NCBI RefSeq assembly: GCF_001542905.1
Contig: NZ_LOAJ01000001.1
Location: 1,860,001 to 1,924,000 of the forward strand
Origin: Halorubrum aethiopicum
Lineage (GTDB): Archaea; Halobacteriota; Halobacteria; Halobacteriales; Haloferacaceae
Length of the DNA: 64,000 bases
Direction: 5' to 3'
Below, piece after piece: positions 40,233 to 49,718 of this stretch (positions are counted from its first letter, which is position 1; every line of letters begins with the position of its first letter). The position numbers were made by a program, and so were the translations under genes. The notes beneath the pieces were generated by a model. That model worked only from the letters and a program-made list of their open reading frames with translations. It was not told where the DNA came from and made no database searches.

Positions 40233-42185
40233 ATGAGCGAGACGGACGCGTGCGCCGACGTGACGGTCGTCCTCCCGGACGGGTCAGAGCTCTCCGTGCC
40301 GGCCGGATCGACGGTCGAGGACGTCGCCTACGAGATCGGTCCCGGACTCGGGAGCGACACGGTCGCCGGCAAGATCGACGGCGAGCTCGTCGAGAAGCAC
40401 GCCGAGGTCGGCGACGGCGACCGGATCGAGATCGTCACGGACCAGTCGGACGAGTACCTGACGGTCCTGCGCCACACGGCCGCGCACGTGTTCGCGCAGG
40501 CGCTCCAGCGGCTCCACCCCGAGGCGACGCTCACGATCGGCCCGCCGACCGACGAGGGGTTCTACTACGACGTGACCGACGTCGACCTCGACGAGGACGA
40601 CCTCGACGCCATCGAAGCGGAGATGGACGAGATCATCGCGGCCGACTACGACGTCGAGCGCGTCGTCCGATCGCGTGAGGACGCGATGGAGATCTACGCC
40701 GACAACGAGTACAAACGCCAGATACTCGAGGAGGAGGCCGACGACGACGAGGTGACCTTCTACGTCCAGGACGGCTGGCAGGACCTCTGTCGGGGCCCGC
40801 ACGTCGAGTCGACCGGCGAGGTCGGGGCGGCGGCGCTGCTCGAGGTGTCGGCGGCGTACTGGCGCGGCGACGAGGACAACGACACGCTCACCCGGGTATA
40901 CGGGACGGCGTTCGCCTCCGAGTCCGACCTCGAGGAGCACCTCGAGCTGCGCGAGCAGGCCAAGGAGCGCGACCACCGCAAGATCGGCCAGGAGATGAAC
41001 CTCTTCTCGATCCCGACGGTGACGGGGCCGGGCCTCCCGCTGTATCACCCGCCGGGCAAGACCGTCCTGAACGAGCTCTCCGCGTTCGCGAACGGGCTCA
41101 ACCGCGAGAACGGCTACGAGGAGGTCGAGACGCCGCACGTGTTCCGGACGGAGCTGTGGAAGAAGTCGGGCCACTACGAGAACTACAAGGAGGACATGTT
41201 CCTCCTCGACGTCAACGACGAGGAGTACGGGCTCAAGCCGATGAACTGCCCGGGCCACGCGACGATCTTCGACCAGCAGAACTGGTCGTACCGCGACCTC
41301 CCGAAGCGCTACTTCGAGAACGGGAAGGTGTACCGCAAGGAGCAGCGCGGCGAGCTCTCGGGGCTCTCCCGGGTGTGGTCGTTCACCATCGACGACGGCC
41401 ACCTGTTCGTCCGCCCGGACCAGATCCGGGGGGAGATCGAGTCCGTCATCGAGATGATCTTCGAGGTCGTCGAGACGCTCGATCTCGAGGTCGAGGTCGC
41501 GTTGGCGACCCGACCCGACAAATCCGTCGGCGGCGACGAGATCTGGGAGTCGGCGGAGGAACAGCTCCGCGACGTGCTCGAGTCCGGCGGCTACGACTAC
41601 GACGTCGAGCCCGGCGACGGGGCCTTCTACGGCCCGAAGATCGACTTCGGCTTCGAGGACGCGCTGGGCCGCGTCTGGGACGGGCCGACGGTCCAGCTCG
41701 ATTTCAACATGCCCGAGCGCTTCGGGCTGACCTACACCGGCGAGGACAACGAGGAGCACCGCCCGGTGATGATCCACCGCGCGCTGTACGGGAGCTACGA
41801 GCGCTTCTTCATGGTGCTCATCGAGCACTTCGACGGCGACTTCCCGCTGTGGCTCGCGCCCGAACAGGTGCGGATCCTCCCCGTCTCCGACGAGACGCTC
41901 GGCTACGCCCACCGCGTGAAGAACGCGCTCGCCGACGCCGGGATCCGCGTCGAGGTCGAGGACCGCGACTGGACGGTCGGCCGCAAGATCCGCCAGGGCC
42001 ACGACGACCGGCTCCCGTACATGGTCGTCGTCGGCGACGACGAGGCCGAGGCCGGTACCGTCTCCGTGCGCGACCGCTTCGAGAACCAGCGCGGCGACGT
42101 CGACCTCGACGTCTTCGTCGACCACCTCGTCGAGGAGTACGAGGAGAAACGCGTCGAGCCGGACTTCGTGACGGGCGCGGAGTAG
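40233..42185 (+). CDS. thrS: threonyl-tRNA synthetase, bacterial type
   Basis: Charges tRNA-Thr. Its 650 residues have the bacterial architecture: TGS domain (about 10-70, [20 protein letters not shown]), the SAD editing domain with [11 protein letters not shown] and the Zn-site region, the class II catalytic core with Zn Cys in MNCPGH, motif 2 [18 protein letters not shown], motif 3 [13 protein letters not shown], and the anticodon domain (from about 550). The typical archaeal N-terminal D-aminoacyl-deacylase-like editing domain is absent, so the gene was acquired from bacteria. This is established for haloarchaea. Confidence 0.96.
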   Translation: MSETDACADVTVVLPDGSELSVPAGSTVEDVAYEIGPGLGSDTVAGKIDGELVEKHAEVGDGDRIEIVTDQSDEYLTVLRHTAAHVFAQALQRLHPEATLTIGPPTDEGFYYDVTDVDLDEDDLDAIEAEMDEIIAADYDVERVVRSREDAMEIYADNEYKRQILEEEADDDEVTFYVQDGWQDLCRGPHVESTGEVGAAALLEVSAAYWRGDEDNDTLTRVYGTAFASESDLEEHLELREQAKERDHRKIGQEMNLFSIPTVTGPGLPLYHPPGKTVLNELSAFANGLNRENGYEEVETPHVFRTELWKKSGHYENYKEDMFLLDVNDEEYGLKPMNCPGHATIFDQQNWSYRDLPKRYFENGKVYRKEQRGELSGLSRVWSFTIDDGHLFVRPDQIRGEIESVIEMIFEVVETLDLEVEVALATRPDKSVGGDEIWESAEEQLRDVLESGGYDYDVEPGDGAFYGPKIDFGFEDALGRVWDGPTVQLDFNMPERFGLTYTGEDNEEHRPVMIHRALYGSYERFFMVLIEHFDGDFPLWLAPEQVRILPVSDETLGYAHRVKNALADAGIRVEVEDRDWTVGRKIRQGHDDRLPYMVVVGDDEAEAGTVSVRDRFENQRGDVDLDVFVDHLVEEYEEKRVEPDFVTGAE

Positions 42186-42237
42186 ACGCTCGGTCCGGAC
42201 CCGCGTGCGTTCCGATGCTCGGTCCCGCCCTCCCCTC

Positions 42238-43806
42238 TCACTCCCCGCCGAACTCGTCGCCGTCGGCCACGAACTCGACCCCGTCGACCTCGAACCGCGC
42301 CCCGCCGCTCCCGCTCTCGCCGACCGTGACCGTCCAGTCGTGTGCGGCGGCTATCTCCTCGACGATGCTCAGCCCGAACCCGGTCCCCTCGTCGCTCGTC
42401 GTGTAGCCGGTCTCGAACACCTGATCGCGTTCGTCCTCGGGGATGCCCGGGCCGTCGTCCTCGACGAAGAACCCGCTCGCGGCGTCGAGCCGTCCGACCC
42501 GCACCGCCACGTCGCTCCCGCCGTGATCGACCGCGTTGCGGAAGAGGTTCTCGAGGAGCTGTCGGAGCCGGGACTCGTCCGCCCGGATCCGGGTCCGATC
42601 GAGTTCGACGGTCAGCTCGGCGGCCGCCGTCTCGGCGGTCGACCACCCGTCGCGAGCCGTCTCCGCGAGGTCGACGGTCTCGAGCTCCTCGACGCGGACG
42701 CCGTCGCGCGCCAGCGTCAACAGGTCCTCGATGAGGGTCTCCATCCGCGCGAGCGACCGCTGGACCGGATCGATACGCTCGCTGTCGCTCTCCTCCGCGA
42801 GCAGTTCGAGGTGGCCGACCGCGGTGTTCAGCGGGTTCCGGAGGTCGTGGCTCACGACGCTCGCGAACTCCTCGAACCGGTCGCGCTCGTGTTGGAGCTG
42901 CGCTCGCGCTCGCTCGCGCTCCAGCTCGTAGCTCACCCAGCGGGTCAACAGCTCGACGAACGTCTTCTGGAGGTCGGAGAACGACTCCCCCCGCGCGTCC
43001 GTGTCGGCGAAACAGAGGGTCCCGTACAGCTCCGCGTCGATCTCGACGCGGCCGCCGATGTACGTTCCGAGCCCGAACCGCTCGTAGGCCGGTTCCCCCT
43101 CCCATCCCTCGTTCGCCGCGTCGACCACCGTCAACAGCCGGTCGAGTTCGACCGTCCGTTTACAGTACGCCTCCTCGAGCGGGCAGGCCTCCCCCTGTTC
43201 GAGCGCCGAATGCGTCGCCCGTGACGCCTCGATGTGTTGTGTCCCGTTCTCGATACGGGTGAGGAAGCCGTTCGGCAGGTCGAGATACTCACAGCCCAGC
43301 TCGAATATCTCCTCGAGTTTCGCCTCGAAGGACCGGTCCCCGTCGGAGGAGACCGCGTACAGCCGCTGGATCGCGTGGAGGTTCCGTTGCCGCTGGCGCT
43401 CGAGCTCCCGCCGTTCGGTGATGTCGCGGAGGTGTATCGAGAGTCCGGACTCCGAGGGGAACGCTCGCACGTCGAACCAGGTGTCGAGCGGCCGGTAGTA
43501 GGCGTCGAACGACGCCGGCTCCTGCGTGCGCATCGCCTGGTGGTACCGGTCGTAGAACTCGGTGTCGGTGGCCTCGGGGATCGCCTCCCACAGGTGTGCT
43601 CCCTCGACCGCGGCGTCGTCGTCGGCCATCGCCCCGCGGAGTATCTCGGTGGCCCGATCGTTCGCGTACGTGATCCGCCAATCGGCGTCGACGGCGAAGA
43701 ACCCGTCCGCCATCCGATCGAGGACGTTCCGGAGGTCGGCGTCGGGATCCGAAACCGATGGCGGTTCGCTCATGGCTGGATCCACACCCGCGAGCACTTC
43801 AGTCAT
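42238..43806 (-). CDS. PAS-GAF histidine kinase
   Basis: A soluble sensor kinase of 522 residues. Residues about 25-125 are a PAS domain (VLDRMADGFFAVDADWRITYAN, WFDVRAFPSESGLSIHLRDIT). Residues about 150-300 are GAF (AVSSDGDRSFEAKLEEIFELG, YGTLCFADTDARGE), with Cys residues around ACPLEEAYC. The H-box is VVSHDLRNPLNTAVGHLEL and the ATPase part has NLFRNAVDHGG, EDDGPGIPEDERDQVFETGYT and GTGFGLSIVEEIAAAH. The start is uncertain between ATG 43806 and ATG 43773. No cognate regulator is adjacent. Confidence 0.9.
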   Translation of the reverse strand: MTEVLAGVDPAMSEPPSVSDPDADLRNVLDRMADGFFAVDADWRITYANDRATEILRGAMADDDAAVEGAHLWEAIPEATDTEFYDRYHQAMRTQEPASFDAYYRPLDTWFDVRAFPSESGLSIHLRDITERRELERQRQRNLHAIQRLYAVSSDGDRSFEAKLEEIFELGCEYLDLPNGFLTRIENGTQHIEASRATHSALEQGEACPLEEAYCKRTVELDRLLTVVDAANEGWEGEPAYERFGLGTYIGGRVEIDAELYGTLCFADTDARGESFSDLQKTFVELLTRWVSYELERERARAQLQHERDRFEEFASVVSHDLRNPLNTAVGHLELLAEESDSERIDPVQRSLARMETLIEDLLTLARDGVRVEELETVDLAETARDGWSTAETAAAELTVELDRTRIRADESRLRQLLENLFRNAVDHGGSDVAVRVGRLDAASGFFVEDDGPGIPEDERDQVFETGYTTSDEGTGFGLSIVEEIAAAHDWTVTVGESGSGGARFEVDGVEFVADGDEFGGE

Positions 43807-43881
43807 TGGGGATCCCGCCCGTCTCCGCGGCTCCCCCGACGGGAGACGACCCGCGTCGCGCCGCCGCTCCGGTTCCGTCGC

Positions 43882-43891
43882 GTTTTTTATA
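43882..43891. promoter_or_regulatory. AT-rich element between the histidine kinase and the aminotransferase
   Basis: GTTTTTTATATTC is 22-31 bases before the aminotransferase ATG at 43913. Read on the other strand it gives AATATAAAAAAC, about 75 bases before the kinase, so it may serve both directions. Confidence 0.55.
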
Positions 43892-43912
43892 TTCGCCGTG
43901 AGAACGCCCTGT

Positions 43913-45085
43913 ATGTCCGATCGATCGTTGGAGACTGTCGCGGACGACGAAGCGCCCGAAGTCGGGGAACTCTCGCCGCCGGATCGGACCCTGATGGGGC
44001 CGGGACCGAGCGAGGTTCACCCGCGGGTACTGCGCGGAATGAGCACGCCGCTCGTCGGCCACCTCGACCCCTCGTTCGTCGAGATCATGGACGAAGTTCA
44101 GGAGCTGTTGCGGTACACGTTCCGGACCGACAATCAGTGGACGATCCCCGTCTCGGGGACGGGGTCGGCGTCGATGGAGGCCGCGATCGGCAATCTCGTC
44201 GAGCCGGGCGACACGATGCTCGTCCCGACGAACGGCTACTTCGGCGGGCGGATGGCCTCGATGGCCGAGCGCGCCGGCGGCGAGGTCGTCGAGGTCGACG
44301 CGCCGTGGGGCGAGCCGCTCGACCCCGCGGACGTCGAGGCGGCGTTCGACGCCCACCAGCCGGACGTGTTCGGGTTCGTCCACGCGGAGACCTCCACGGG
44401 CGTCCTCCAGCCGCACGTCCCGGAGCTGACGGACATCGCGCACGCCCACGACGCGTACGTGATCGCCGACTGCGTCACGTCGCTCGGCGGCGTCGAGATG
44501 CGCGTCGACGAGTGGGACGTCGACGTGGCGTACTCGGGCCCACAGAAGTGTCTCTCCTGTCCGCCGGGCGCGAGCCCGCTCACGCTCAACGACCGGGCGA
44601 TGGACAAGGTGCTCGACCGCGACGAGCAGCCCCGGTCGTGGTACCTCGACCTCGCGCTGCTGGAGGGATACTGGGGCGACGAGCGCGCCTACCATCACAC
44701 CGCGCCGATCACCAACGTGTACGCGATCCGCGAGGCCCTCCGGCTCGTCGCCGAGGAGGGCATCGAGAGCCGGTGGGAGCGGCACCGCGCGGTCGCCGGC
44801 GACCTGAAGGCCGGGCTCCAGGACCTCGGACTCGAGATGAACGCACCCGACGAGTACTGGCTGCCCAGCCTCAACGCGGTCCGCGTGCCCGACGGGGTCG
44901 ACGACGGCGCGGTCATCGACCACCTCCTCGAGGAGTACGACATCGAGATCGCCTCCGGGCTCGGCGACCTCGCGGGCGACATCTGGCGTATCGGCTGTAT
45001 GGGCTACTCCGCGCGCCCGCAGAACGTCGAGTTCCTGCTCGCGGCGCTCGAGGACGCGCTCGCCGAGCAGGGATTCGAGGGCTGA
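43913..45085 (+). CDS. alanine-glyoxylate type aminotransferase (class V, PLP)
   Basis: A 390-residue class V aminotransferase. PLP-lysine is K212 in YSGPQKCLSCPPGASP. The group signatures are TLMGPGPSEVHPRVL at the N terminus, VSGTGSASMEAAIGNLVEPGD and HAETSTGVLQPHVPELTD. This subgroup includes alanine-glyoxylate, serine-glyoxylate and serine-pyruvate transaminases. The amino donor is not fixed. It is divergent from the PAS-GAF kinase. Confidence 0.92.
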   Translation: MSDRSLETVADDEAPEVGELSPPDRTLMGPGPSEVHPRVLRGMSTPLVGHLDPSFVEIMDEVQELLRYTFRTDNQWTIPVSGTGSASMEAAIGNLVEPGDTMLVPTNGYFGGRMASMAERAGGEVVEVDAPWGEPLDPADVEAAFDAHQPDVFGFVHAETSTGVLQPHVPELTDIAHAHDAYVIADCVTSLGGVEMRVDEWDVDVAYSGPQKCLSCPPGASPLTLNDRAMDKVLDRDEQPRSWYLDLALLEGYWGDERAYHHTAPITNVYAIREALRLVAEEGIESRWERHRAVAGDLKAGLQDLGLEMNAPDEYWLPSLNAVRVPDGVDDGAVIDHLLEEYDIEIASGLGDLAGDIWRIGCMGYSARPQNVEFLLAALEDALAEQGFEG

Positions 45086-45120
45086 TCGACCGCTCCTCCC
45101 CGATCACGCCCCCGACTCGG

Positions 45121-46344
45121 TCACGGCTCCGGCGAGCGGATCGGTGCGGTGACCAACCCTTTCGGGACGTCGTCGCTGTCATCGTTAGCGTCGCCCTCGA
45201 ACTCCACGCGCATCGTCCAGCCGTCGTCGGTCGGCTCGACCCGCGTTCCGGTCGGCCGGCGTTCCGGGGACCGCCGGATGAACTCGACGACGATCGGCAA
45301 CACCGGGAGCGACCCGTTCCGCGGCGAGAGCGCGTAGCCGGTAATCCGGGCGGTCTCCGCGAACGACCCGGTGCCGTCGTCGAGGTCGAGAGGCTCCGTG
45401 GCCGCCGGCACGCGATCGAAACCCGCGAGGAGCCCGTGATCGCGGAGGTCCCCGAGCGTCGCGGATAACGGATCGGCCGCGTCCTCGTCGTCGGGAGTGT
45501 CGGCGGGACCGCCCGCACCGTCGGCGGGACGGACGACGTCGATCCCCGCTGTTCCACGGTCCGCGTCGTCGAATCCGTCGACGGACGACCGCTCGAGGCG
45601 GTCCGCGGCCCGCGAGAGGATGTCGGTCAGGTCCTCGGCCGCGAGCCGGTCGGCGAGTTCCGCCGCCATTCCCTCGAGCAGGCAGAGACAGAGGGCGTCG
45701 GGGTCCGGCACGCGCTCGGCGAGATCGAAGTACCGGTCCATCACCGCAGTCTCCACCTCCCGGCAGCCGGCCTCCGAGAGCGCCTCGAAGACGGCGGCCG
45801 CGATCCGGTGACAGAACTCCACCAGCCGCCGCCGGCGTTCGTTCCGCCGGGATCGGCCGTTGATCACGGGCTCCGAGAGCGCCCATCGGTCCTCGTCGTC
45901 CTCGTCGGATCCGCCGCGTCCGCTCGCGGCGTCGTGCTCGTCGATCCCGCCGTGTCTGCCGCCCCCGCCGTGTCCGCCGCACCCGCCGGTTCGGGACTCG
46001 CTCCGTCCGGAGCCCCGATCGGAACGGCGGTCGGGGTGATCGGGGCGGTCGGAGCGTTCGGGGCGGTCGGGGAGATCGAGGCGGTCGGGGCGTTCGGGGG
46101 GCTCGCACAGCTGCGAGACGATGACGTCGTAGCGCGGGACGCCCGGGTCGTACCGGCGGAGCGCGGCCCGGTACTGCTCGGTCGCCCGAGCGGCCGCCCG
46201 CGCCGTGGGTCGGTCCGCGAACCGGAGTCCCGCCGCGGGAACCGGACGGTCGCCGTAGCGCGCACAGACGAGGTAGTAGTCGCCGTCGTCGGTCGCGAGG
46301 CGTTCGACGTGGTCGCGGATGTCCTCGAGCGTGGTTCCGATCAT
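45121..46344 (-). CDS. haloarchaeal hypothetical protein with two folded ends
   Basis: A 407-residue protein of a haloarchaeal family of unknown function. The N-terminal domain (1-85) has IGTTLEDIRDHVERLATDDGDYYLVCARYG and FADRPTARAAARATEQYRAALRRYDP. A low-complexity linker of Arg/Pro/Asp heptads (PERPDRLDLPDRPERSDRPD) and Gly/His follows. A helical domain at about 165-260 and a C-terminal beta domain (GYALSPRNGSLPVLPIVVEFIRR) complete it. It sits downstream of the iron-island flavoprotein on the same strand, but I see no link in function. Confidence 0.65.
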   Translation of the reverse strand: MIGTTLEDIRDHVERLATDDGDYYLVCARYGDRPVPAAGLRFADRPTARAAARATEQYRAALRRYDPGVPRYDVIVSQLCEPPERPDRLDLPDRPERSDRPDHPDRRSDRGSGRSESRTGGCGGHGGGGRHGGIDEHDAASGRGGSDEDDEDRWALSEPVINGRSRRNERRRRLVEFCHRIAAAVFEALSEAGCREVETAVMDRYFDLAERVPDPDALCLCLLEGMAAELADRLAAEDLTDILSRAADRLERSSVDGFDDADRGTAGIDVVRPADGAGGPADTPDDEDAADPLSATLGDLRDHGLLAGFDRVPAATEPLDLDDGTGSFAETARITGYALSPRNGSLPVLPIVVEFIRRSPERRPTGTRVEPTDDGWTMRVEFEGDANDDSDDVPKGLVTAPIRSPEP

Positions 46345-46384
46345 TCACTCACCGTTCGAACGTGCTGACGTTCCGCTCACCCGA

Positions 46385-47146
46385 TCACTCCTCCCGGAGG
46401 CTCGGGTGCGTCTCCTGGTCGTCCGGGTGCGGTTCGGCGAACCGCTCGCGCATCGTCTCGAGCGACCGGCCCTCGCGTCGTCGCCGCTCCGCCCCGCCGA
46501 TCTCCTCACAGCCGGGCGGGATCGGTCGACCGCGGTCGGAGAAGTACCCCTCCGGGGCGACCCAGTCGTGGTAGAAGGGGCCGTCGTCGTCCTCCAACAG
46601 CGTGACCGCGACCTCCGCGCCGTGGCCGGCACACACCGCCGCCTGATGGGGCTTCTCCGCGAGCCGGCCCGCGGCGTACAGCCCGTCGACGCCGGTCCGA
46701 CCGCGCTCGTCCGTGTCGACGAACGTCTTTCCGCGGTCGAGGAGGCCGACGCCGTCGACGCCCTCGAGGTAGCCGACCTCGTTTTTCGTCGCCGCGACGA
46801 CGTAGTCGGCGGCGATCCGGTCGCCGTCCGCCGTCTCGATCCGGAACCGGGCCGGATCGTCGCCCCCGGGACCGTCTTCGGCCGCGGGTTCGACCGCCGT
46901 CACTCGGGCGTCGAGGCGGTCGGTGCCGGCGTTCTCGGCCTGTTCTTCGAGGAGGTCGAGCAGGCGGCGCGCGTTGACGCCGACGGGGAAGCCGGGGAAG
47001 TTATCCAGGTGGGCGTTCCGGCGAAGGATCGATCCGCCCGCGTCACAGACGAGCGTGTCGAGGCCGTGACGGGCCGTGAAGACGGCCGCCGACAGCCCCG
47101 CGACTCCGCCACCGACGACGACGATGTCGTACTCCATGTCGCCCAT
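46385..47146 (-). CDS. thioredoxin-reductase-like FAD protein without redox cysteines
   Basis: A 253-residue flavoprotein. The FAD loop is IVVVGGGVAGLSAAVFTARHG. The conserved NAHLDNFPGFPVG and the second dinucleotide part VDGVGLLDRG, GLYAAGRLAEK follow. It lacks the CxxC redox pair and the full NADPH domain of thioredoxin reductase. It is the last gene behind three iron-type binding lipoproteins: its ATG directly follows the stop of the third. A reductive release of iron from a chelate is a possible role (inference). A paralogue of this type is at 53131-54186. Confidence 0.82.
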   Translation of the reverse strand: MGDMEYDIVVVGGGVAGLSAAVFTARHGLDTLVCDAGGSILRRNAHLDNFPGFPVGVNARRLLDLLEEQAENAGTDRLDARVTAVEPAAEDGPGGDDPARFRIETADGDRIAADYVVAATKNEVGYLEGVDGVGLLDRGKTFVDTDERGRTGVDGLYAAGRLAEKPHQAAVCAGHGAEVAVTLLEDDDGPFYHDWVAPEGYFSDRGRPIPPGCEEIGGAERRRREGRSLETMRERFAEPHPDDQETHPSLREE

Positions 47147-48445
47147 CTACGCGCCCTCGTTGATGATACCCGCGACTCGCTCGCGGTCGAACAGGCGTTC
47201 GTCCTCGGGGAGATCGGGGTAGCCGTCGCCGTCCTCGTGACGGGGCCACTCGCCGAACGTCTCGGGGTACAGCTGTTTCGCGGTCATCTCGATCTGGAAC
47301 AGGTTCATGATCGGCCCCTGATAGCGCATCCCCTGCGCGTGGAGCCGGTCGTTCTCGACCGCGGCCAGGTCCGCGCCGACGGGGTGGTCCCGGAGCGTCG
47401 ACCGGAACTCGGCCATGCTGCGCGAGGGGGTGAACCCCCAGAGGTGGAGGATGGCGTCCGGGTCGGCCTCCGCCATCGCCTCGAAGTCGACCTGCCCCCA
47501 CAGACCGTCCCAGTCCGCGTCGGCGAAGGCGTCGACGGCTCCGAGCGGCCGGGTGTCCGCGAGCCAGTACCCCGGCTCGTTCAGGTGGTAGGTGTAAAAC
47601 GACTCGCCGTCGGCCGCCATCGAGACGCGCACCGCGGTGGGGCGCTCGCCCGCCGGCGGCAGGTCGCCTCGAACCGTCTCGAGGAGGTCGTCGTGGACCG
47701 CGGCGAGCGCCTCGTAGCGCTCGCGCTCGTCGAAGACGTCGGCGACGCCGCCGAACAGCTCCCACAGGTCGTAGTACTCGTAACCGTCGTATCCCGACGG
47801 CGGCTCGGCCCGCGTCCCGCTGTAGAAGTTCCCGAACCAGGGGGCGACCCGCGATCCGATCTCCTCGACGTCGCTCCGGTCCCAGTTCTCCTGCGTCGAC
47901 GCCCACGCCGGGTCCGCGAGGTGAACGTCGGCGTCGAGCTCGTAGAGCCGCTCCTTCGCGATCCCCTCGCTCAGCGGGTCGAAGAGGCCCTCCCACTCGA
48001 AGGAGACGCCCTCCAGGTCGCCGTAGTAGCGGTTCATCGTCGTCCCCGACATCTCGGGGACGTAGACGGAGGCGACCGCGTCGCCGTGGCCCAACGCCAC
48101 CGCCATGTCGGCGTACTGTGGGAAGACCGTGAAGACGCGCTCGGGGACCGAGTCGAACTCGACGGTGCCCACCGGTGAGAGCGTCGCCGAGTGTCCCGTC
48201 TCGCTCCCGCCCGTTCCCGAGGAGCCGTCCCCGCCGTCGTCGGTCCCGTTCGCGCCACCCGTCGTGGACGAGCCGTCTCCGGTCGGATCGACCGTCGACT
48301 CGCCGCCGGTACAGCCGGCGAGCAGCCCGCCGACGGCGACCGAGCCGCCGTACCTGATCGCGTCTCGTCGCGTCGGCCCGTCGATCGCGTCCGGATCGGT
48401 CGGATCCGCTTCGTGTGCCTCGGGTGTCCCGCGTGTGCCGCCCAT
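47147..48445 (-). CDS. iron-siderophore type ABC substrate-binding lipoprotein (copy C)
   Basis: Tat-exported lipoprotein of 432 residues that should bind a ferric chelate and deliver it to the FecCD-type permease encoded upstream. The signal has TRRDAIRYGGS and the lipobox LAGC. A 40-residue disordered linker follows, then the two-lobed FepB/BtuF-like fold (AVALGHGDAVASVYVPEM, LYELDADVHLADPAWAS, AEADPDAILHLWGF). Its C terminus LFDRERVAGIINEGA is shared with its paralogues. It follows copy B with one base between. The exact ligand is unknown. Confidence 0.9.
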   Translation of the reverse strand: MGGTRGTPEAHEADPTDPDAIDGPTRRDAIRYGGSVAVGGLLAGCTGGESTVDPTGDGSSTTGGANGTDDGGDGSSGTGGSETGHSATLSPVGTVEFDSVPERVFTVFPQYADMAVALGHGDAVASVYVPEMSGTTMNRYYGDLEGVSFEWEGLFDPLSEGIAKERLYELDADVHLADPAWASTQENWDRSDVEEIGSRVAPWFGNFYSGTRAEPPSGYDGYEYYDLWELFGGVADVFDERERYEALAAVHDDLLETVRGDLPPAGERPTAVRVSMAADGESFYTYHLNEPGYWLADTRPLGAVDAFADADWDGLWGQVDFEAMAEADPDAILHLWGFTPSRSMAEFRSTLRDHPVGADLAAVENDRLHAQGMRYQGPIMNLFQIEMTAKQLYPETFGEWPRHEDGDGYPDLPEDERLFDRERVAGIINEGA

Positions 48446-48446
48446 G

Positions 48447-49715
48447 TCAGAACTCCCCGTTGATCGCGTCCGCGACGCGCTGACGGTCGAACAGCCGTTC
48501 GTTCTCGGGGATCTCCGGGTACGGCCCCTCCTCGTAGCGAGGCCACTCGCCGAACGCCTCCGGGTAGAGCTGTTTCGCGGTCATCTCCAGCTGGAAGAGG
48601 TTGAGGATCGGGCCCTGGTATCGAGCACCCTGCGGGTGGATGCGGTCGTTTCGAACCGCCGTGACCTCCGAGCCGACGGGGTCGTCCTCGAAGGCGGCCC
48701 GCCGCCCGGCCATGTCCGTTCCCGGTTCGAAGCCGCCGAGGTAGAGGATCACGTCGGGATCGGCCTCGAGTATCGTCTCGAAGTCGACGACCGTGCCGGA
48801 CTCGACGCTCCCCTCGAACGCGTCTCGCGGGCCGAGCGGGCGCGTGTGCGACGTGAGGAAGCCGGGGTTGCTCAGGGTGTACGCGTAGATCTCCTCGATG
48901 TCGGCGGCGGCGATCATGACCGCGGTCGGACGCTCTCCTTCCGGCGGCAACCCCGACTCGATCGTCGACAGGAGCTCCTCGCGGACGCTCGCGAGCTCGG
49001 CGTATCGCTCGCGCTCGTCGAACGCCTCGGCGACGCGCTCGAACTGCTCCCAGAGCCCGTAGTACTCGTAGTCGTCGGCCCACTCCGGCGTCGGCTCCTG
49101 ATGGCGGTCGCTGAGGGAGTTGCCGAACCACGGCGAGACGCGCTCGGCGATCTCGTCGACGTCCTCGCGGCCCCAGCTGTCGAGTTGCGTTATCCACGCC
49201 GGATCCGCCAGGTGGACGTCGCTGTCCAGTTCGTACAGCTTCTCCTTGTCCGGCTGCCACGAGGAGTAGAGCCCCGACCAGTCGAGCGAGACGCCCGGCA
49301 GCCGCTCGACGAACTGGTTCCAGAGCCCGTCGTAGTAGTCGGGCGCGTGCATCGCGGTGATCCCGTCGCCGCGACCCAGCGCGAACGCCATGTCGGCGTG
49401 GTGCGTGAGCCGCGTGAACACCGTCTCCGGCGGCGACTCGAACGTCACCTCGCCCATCGGCGCGATCGACGCGGTGTAGCTCCCGTCGCCGGCGTCGTTT
49501 CCTTCCGTCGCGGAGCCGTCCGAGTCCCCCGACCCGCCGTCCGTCGAGTCGGTTTCGTTCCCGTCGGAGCCCGACGGAGTGGACTCGGCGTTTCCGCCGG
49601 TACAGCCGGCGAGCAGGCCGCCGAGAGCGACCGCGCCGCCGTACGTCAGGTAGTCGCGCCGCGTCCGTTTCGTCGCCGATTCGTCCGGTTCGATGGCGTC
49701 GGTGTTGCTCGTCAT
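48447..49715 (-). CDS. iron-siderophore type ABC substrate-binding lipoprotein (copy B)
   Basis: Second of three tandem paralogues, 422 residues. The Tat signal TRRDYLTYGGA is followed by lipobox LAGC and a Ser/Asp-rich linker. Fold signatures correspond to copy C (ALGRGDGITAMHAP, LYELDSDVHLADPAW, LEADPDVILYLGGFEPG, QGPILNLFQLEMTAKQLYP). The C terminus is LFDRQRVADAINGEF. Similar lobes but different pocket residues suggest that the three bind different chelates (inference). The start at 49715 is three bases after the stop of copy A. Confidence 0.9.
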   Translation of the reverse strand: MTSNTDAIEPDESATKRTRRDYLTYGGAVALGGLLAGCTGGNAESTPSGSDGNETDSTDGGSGDSDGSATEGNDAGDGSYTASIAPMGEVTFESPPETVFTRLTHHADMAFALGRGDGITAMHAPDYYDGLWNQFVERLPGVSLDWSGLYSSWQPDKEKLYELDSDVHLADPAWITQLDSWGREDVDEIAERVSPWFGNSLSDRHQEPTPEWADDYEYYGLWEQFERVAEAFDERERYAELASVREELLSTIESGLPPEGERPTAVMIAAADIEEIYAYTLSNPGFLTSHTRPLGPRDAFEGSVESGTVVDFETILEADPDVILYLGGFEPGTDMAGRRAAFEDDPVGSEVTAVRNDRIHPQGARYQGPILNLFQLEMTAKQLYPEAFGEWPRYEEGPYPEIPENERLFDRQRVADAINGEF

Positions 49716-49718
49716 GGT

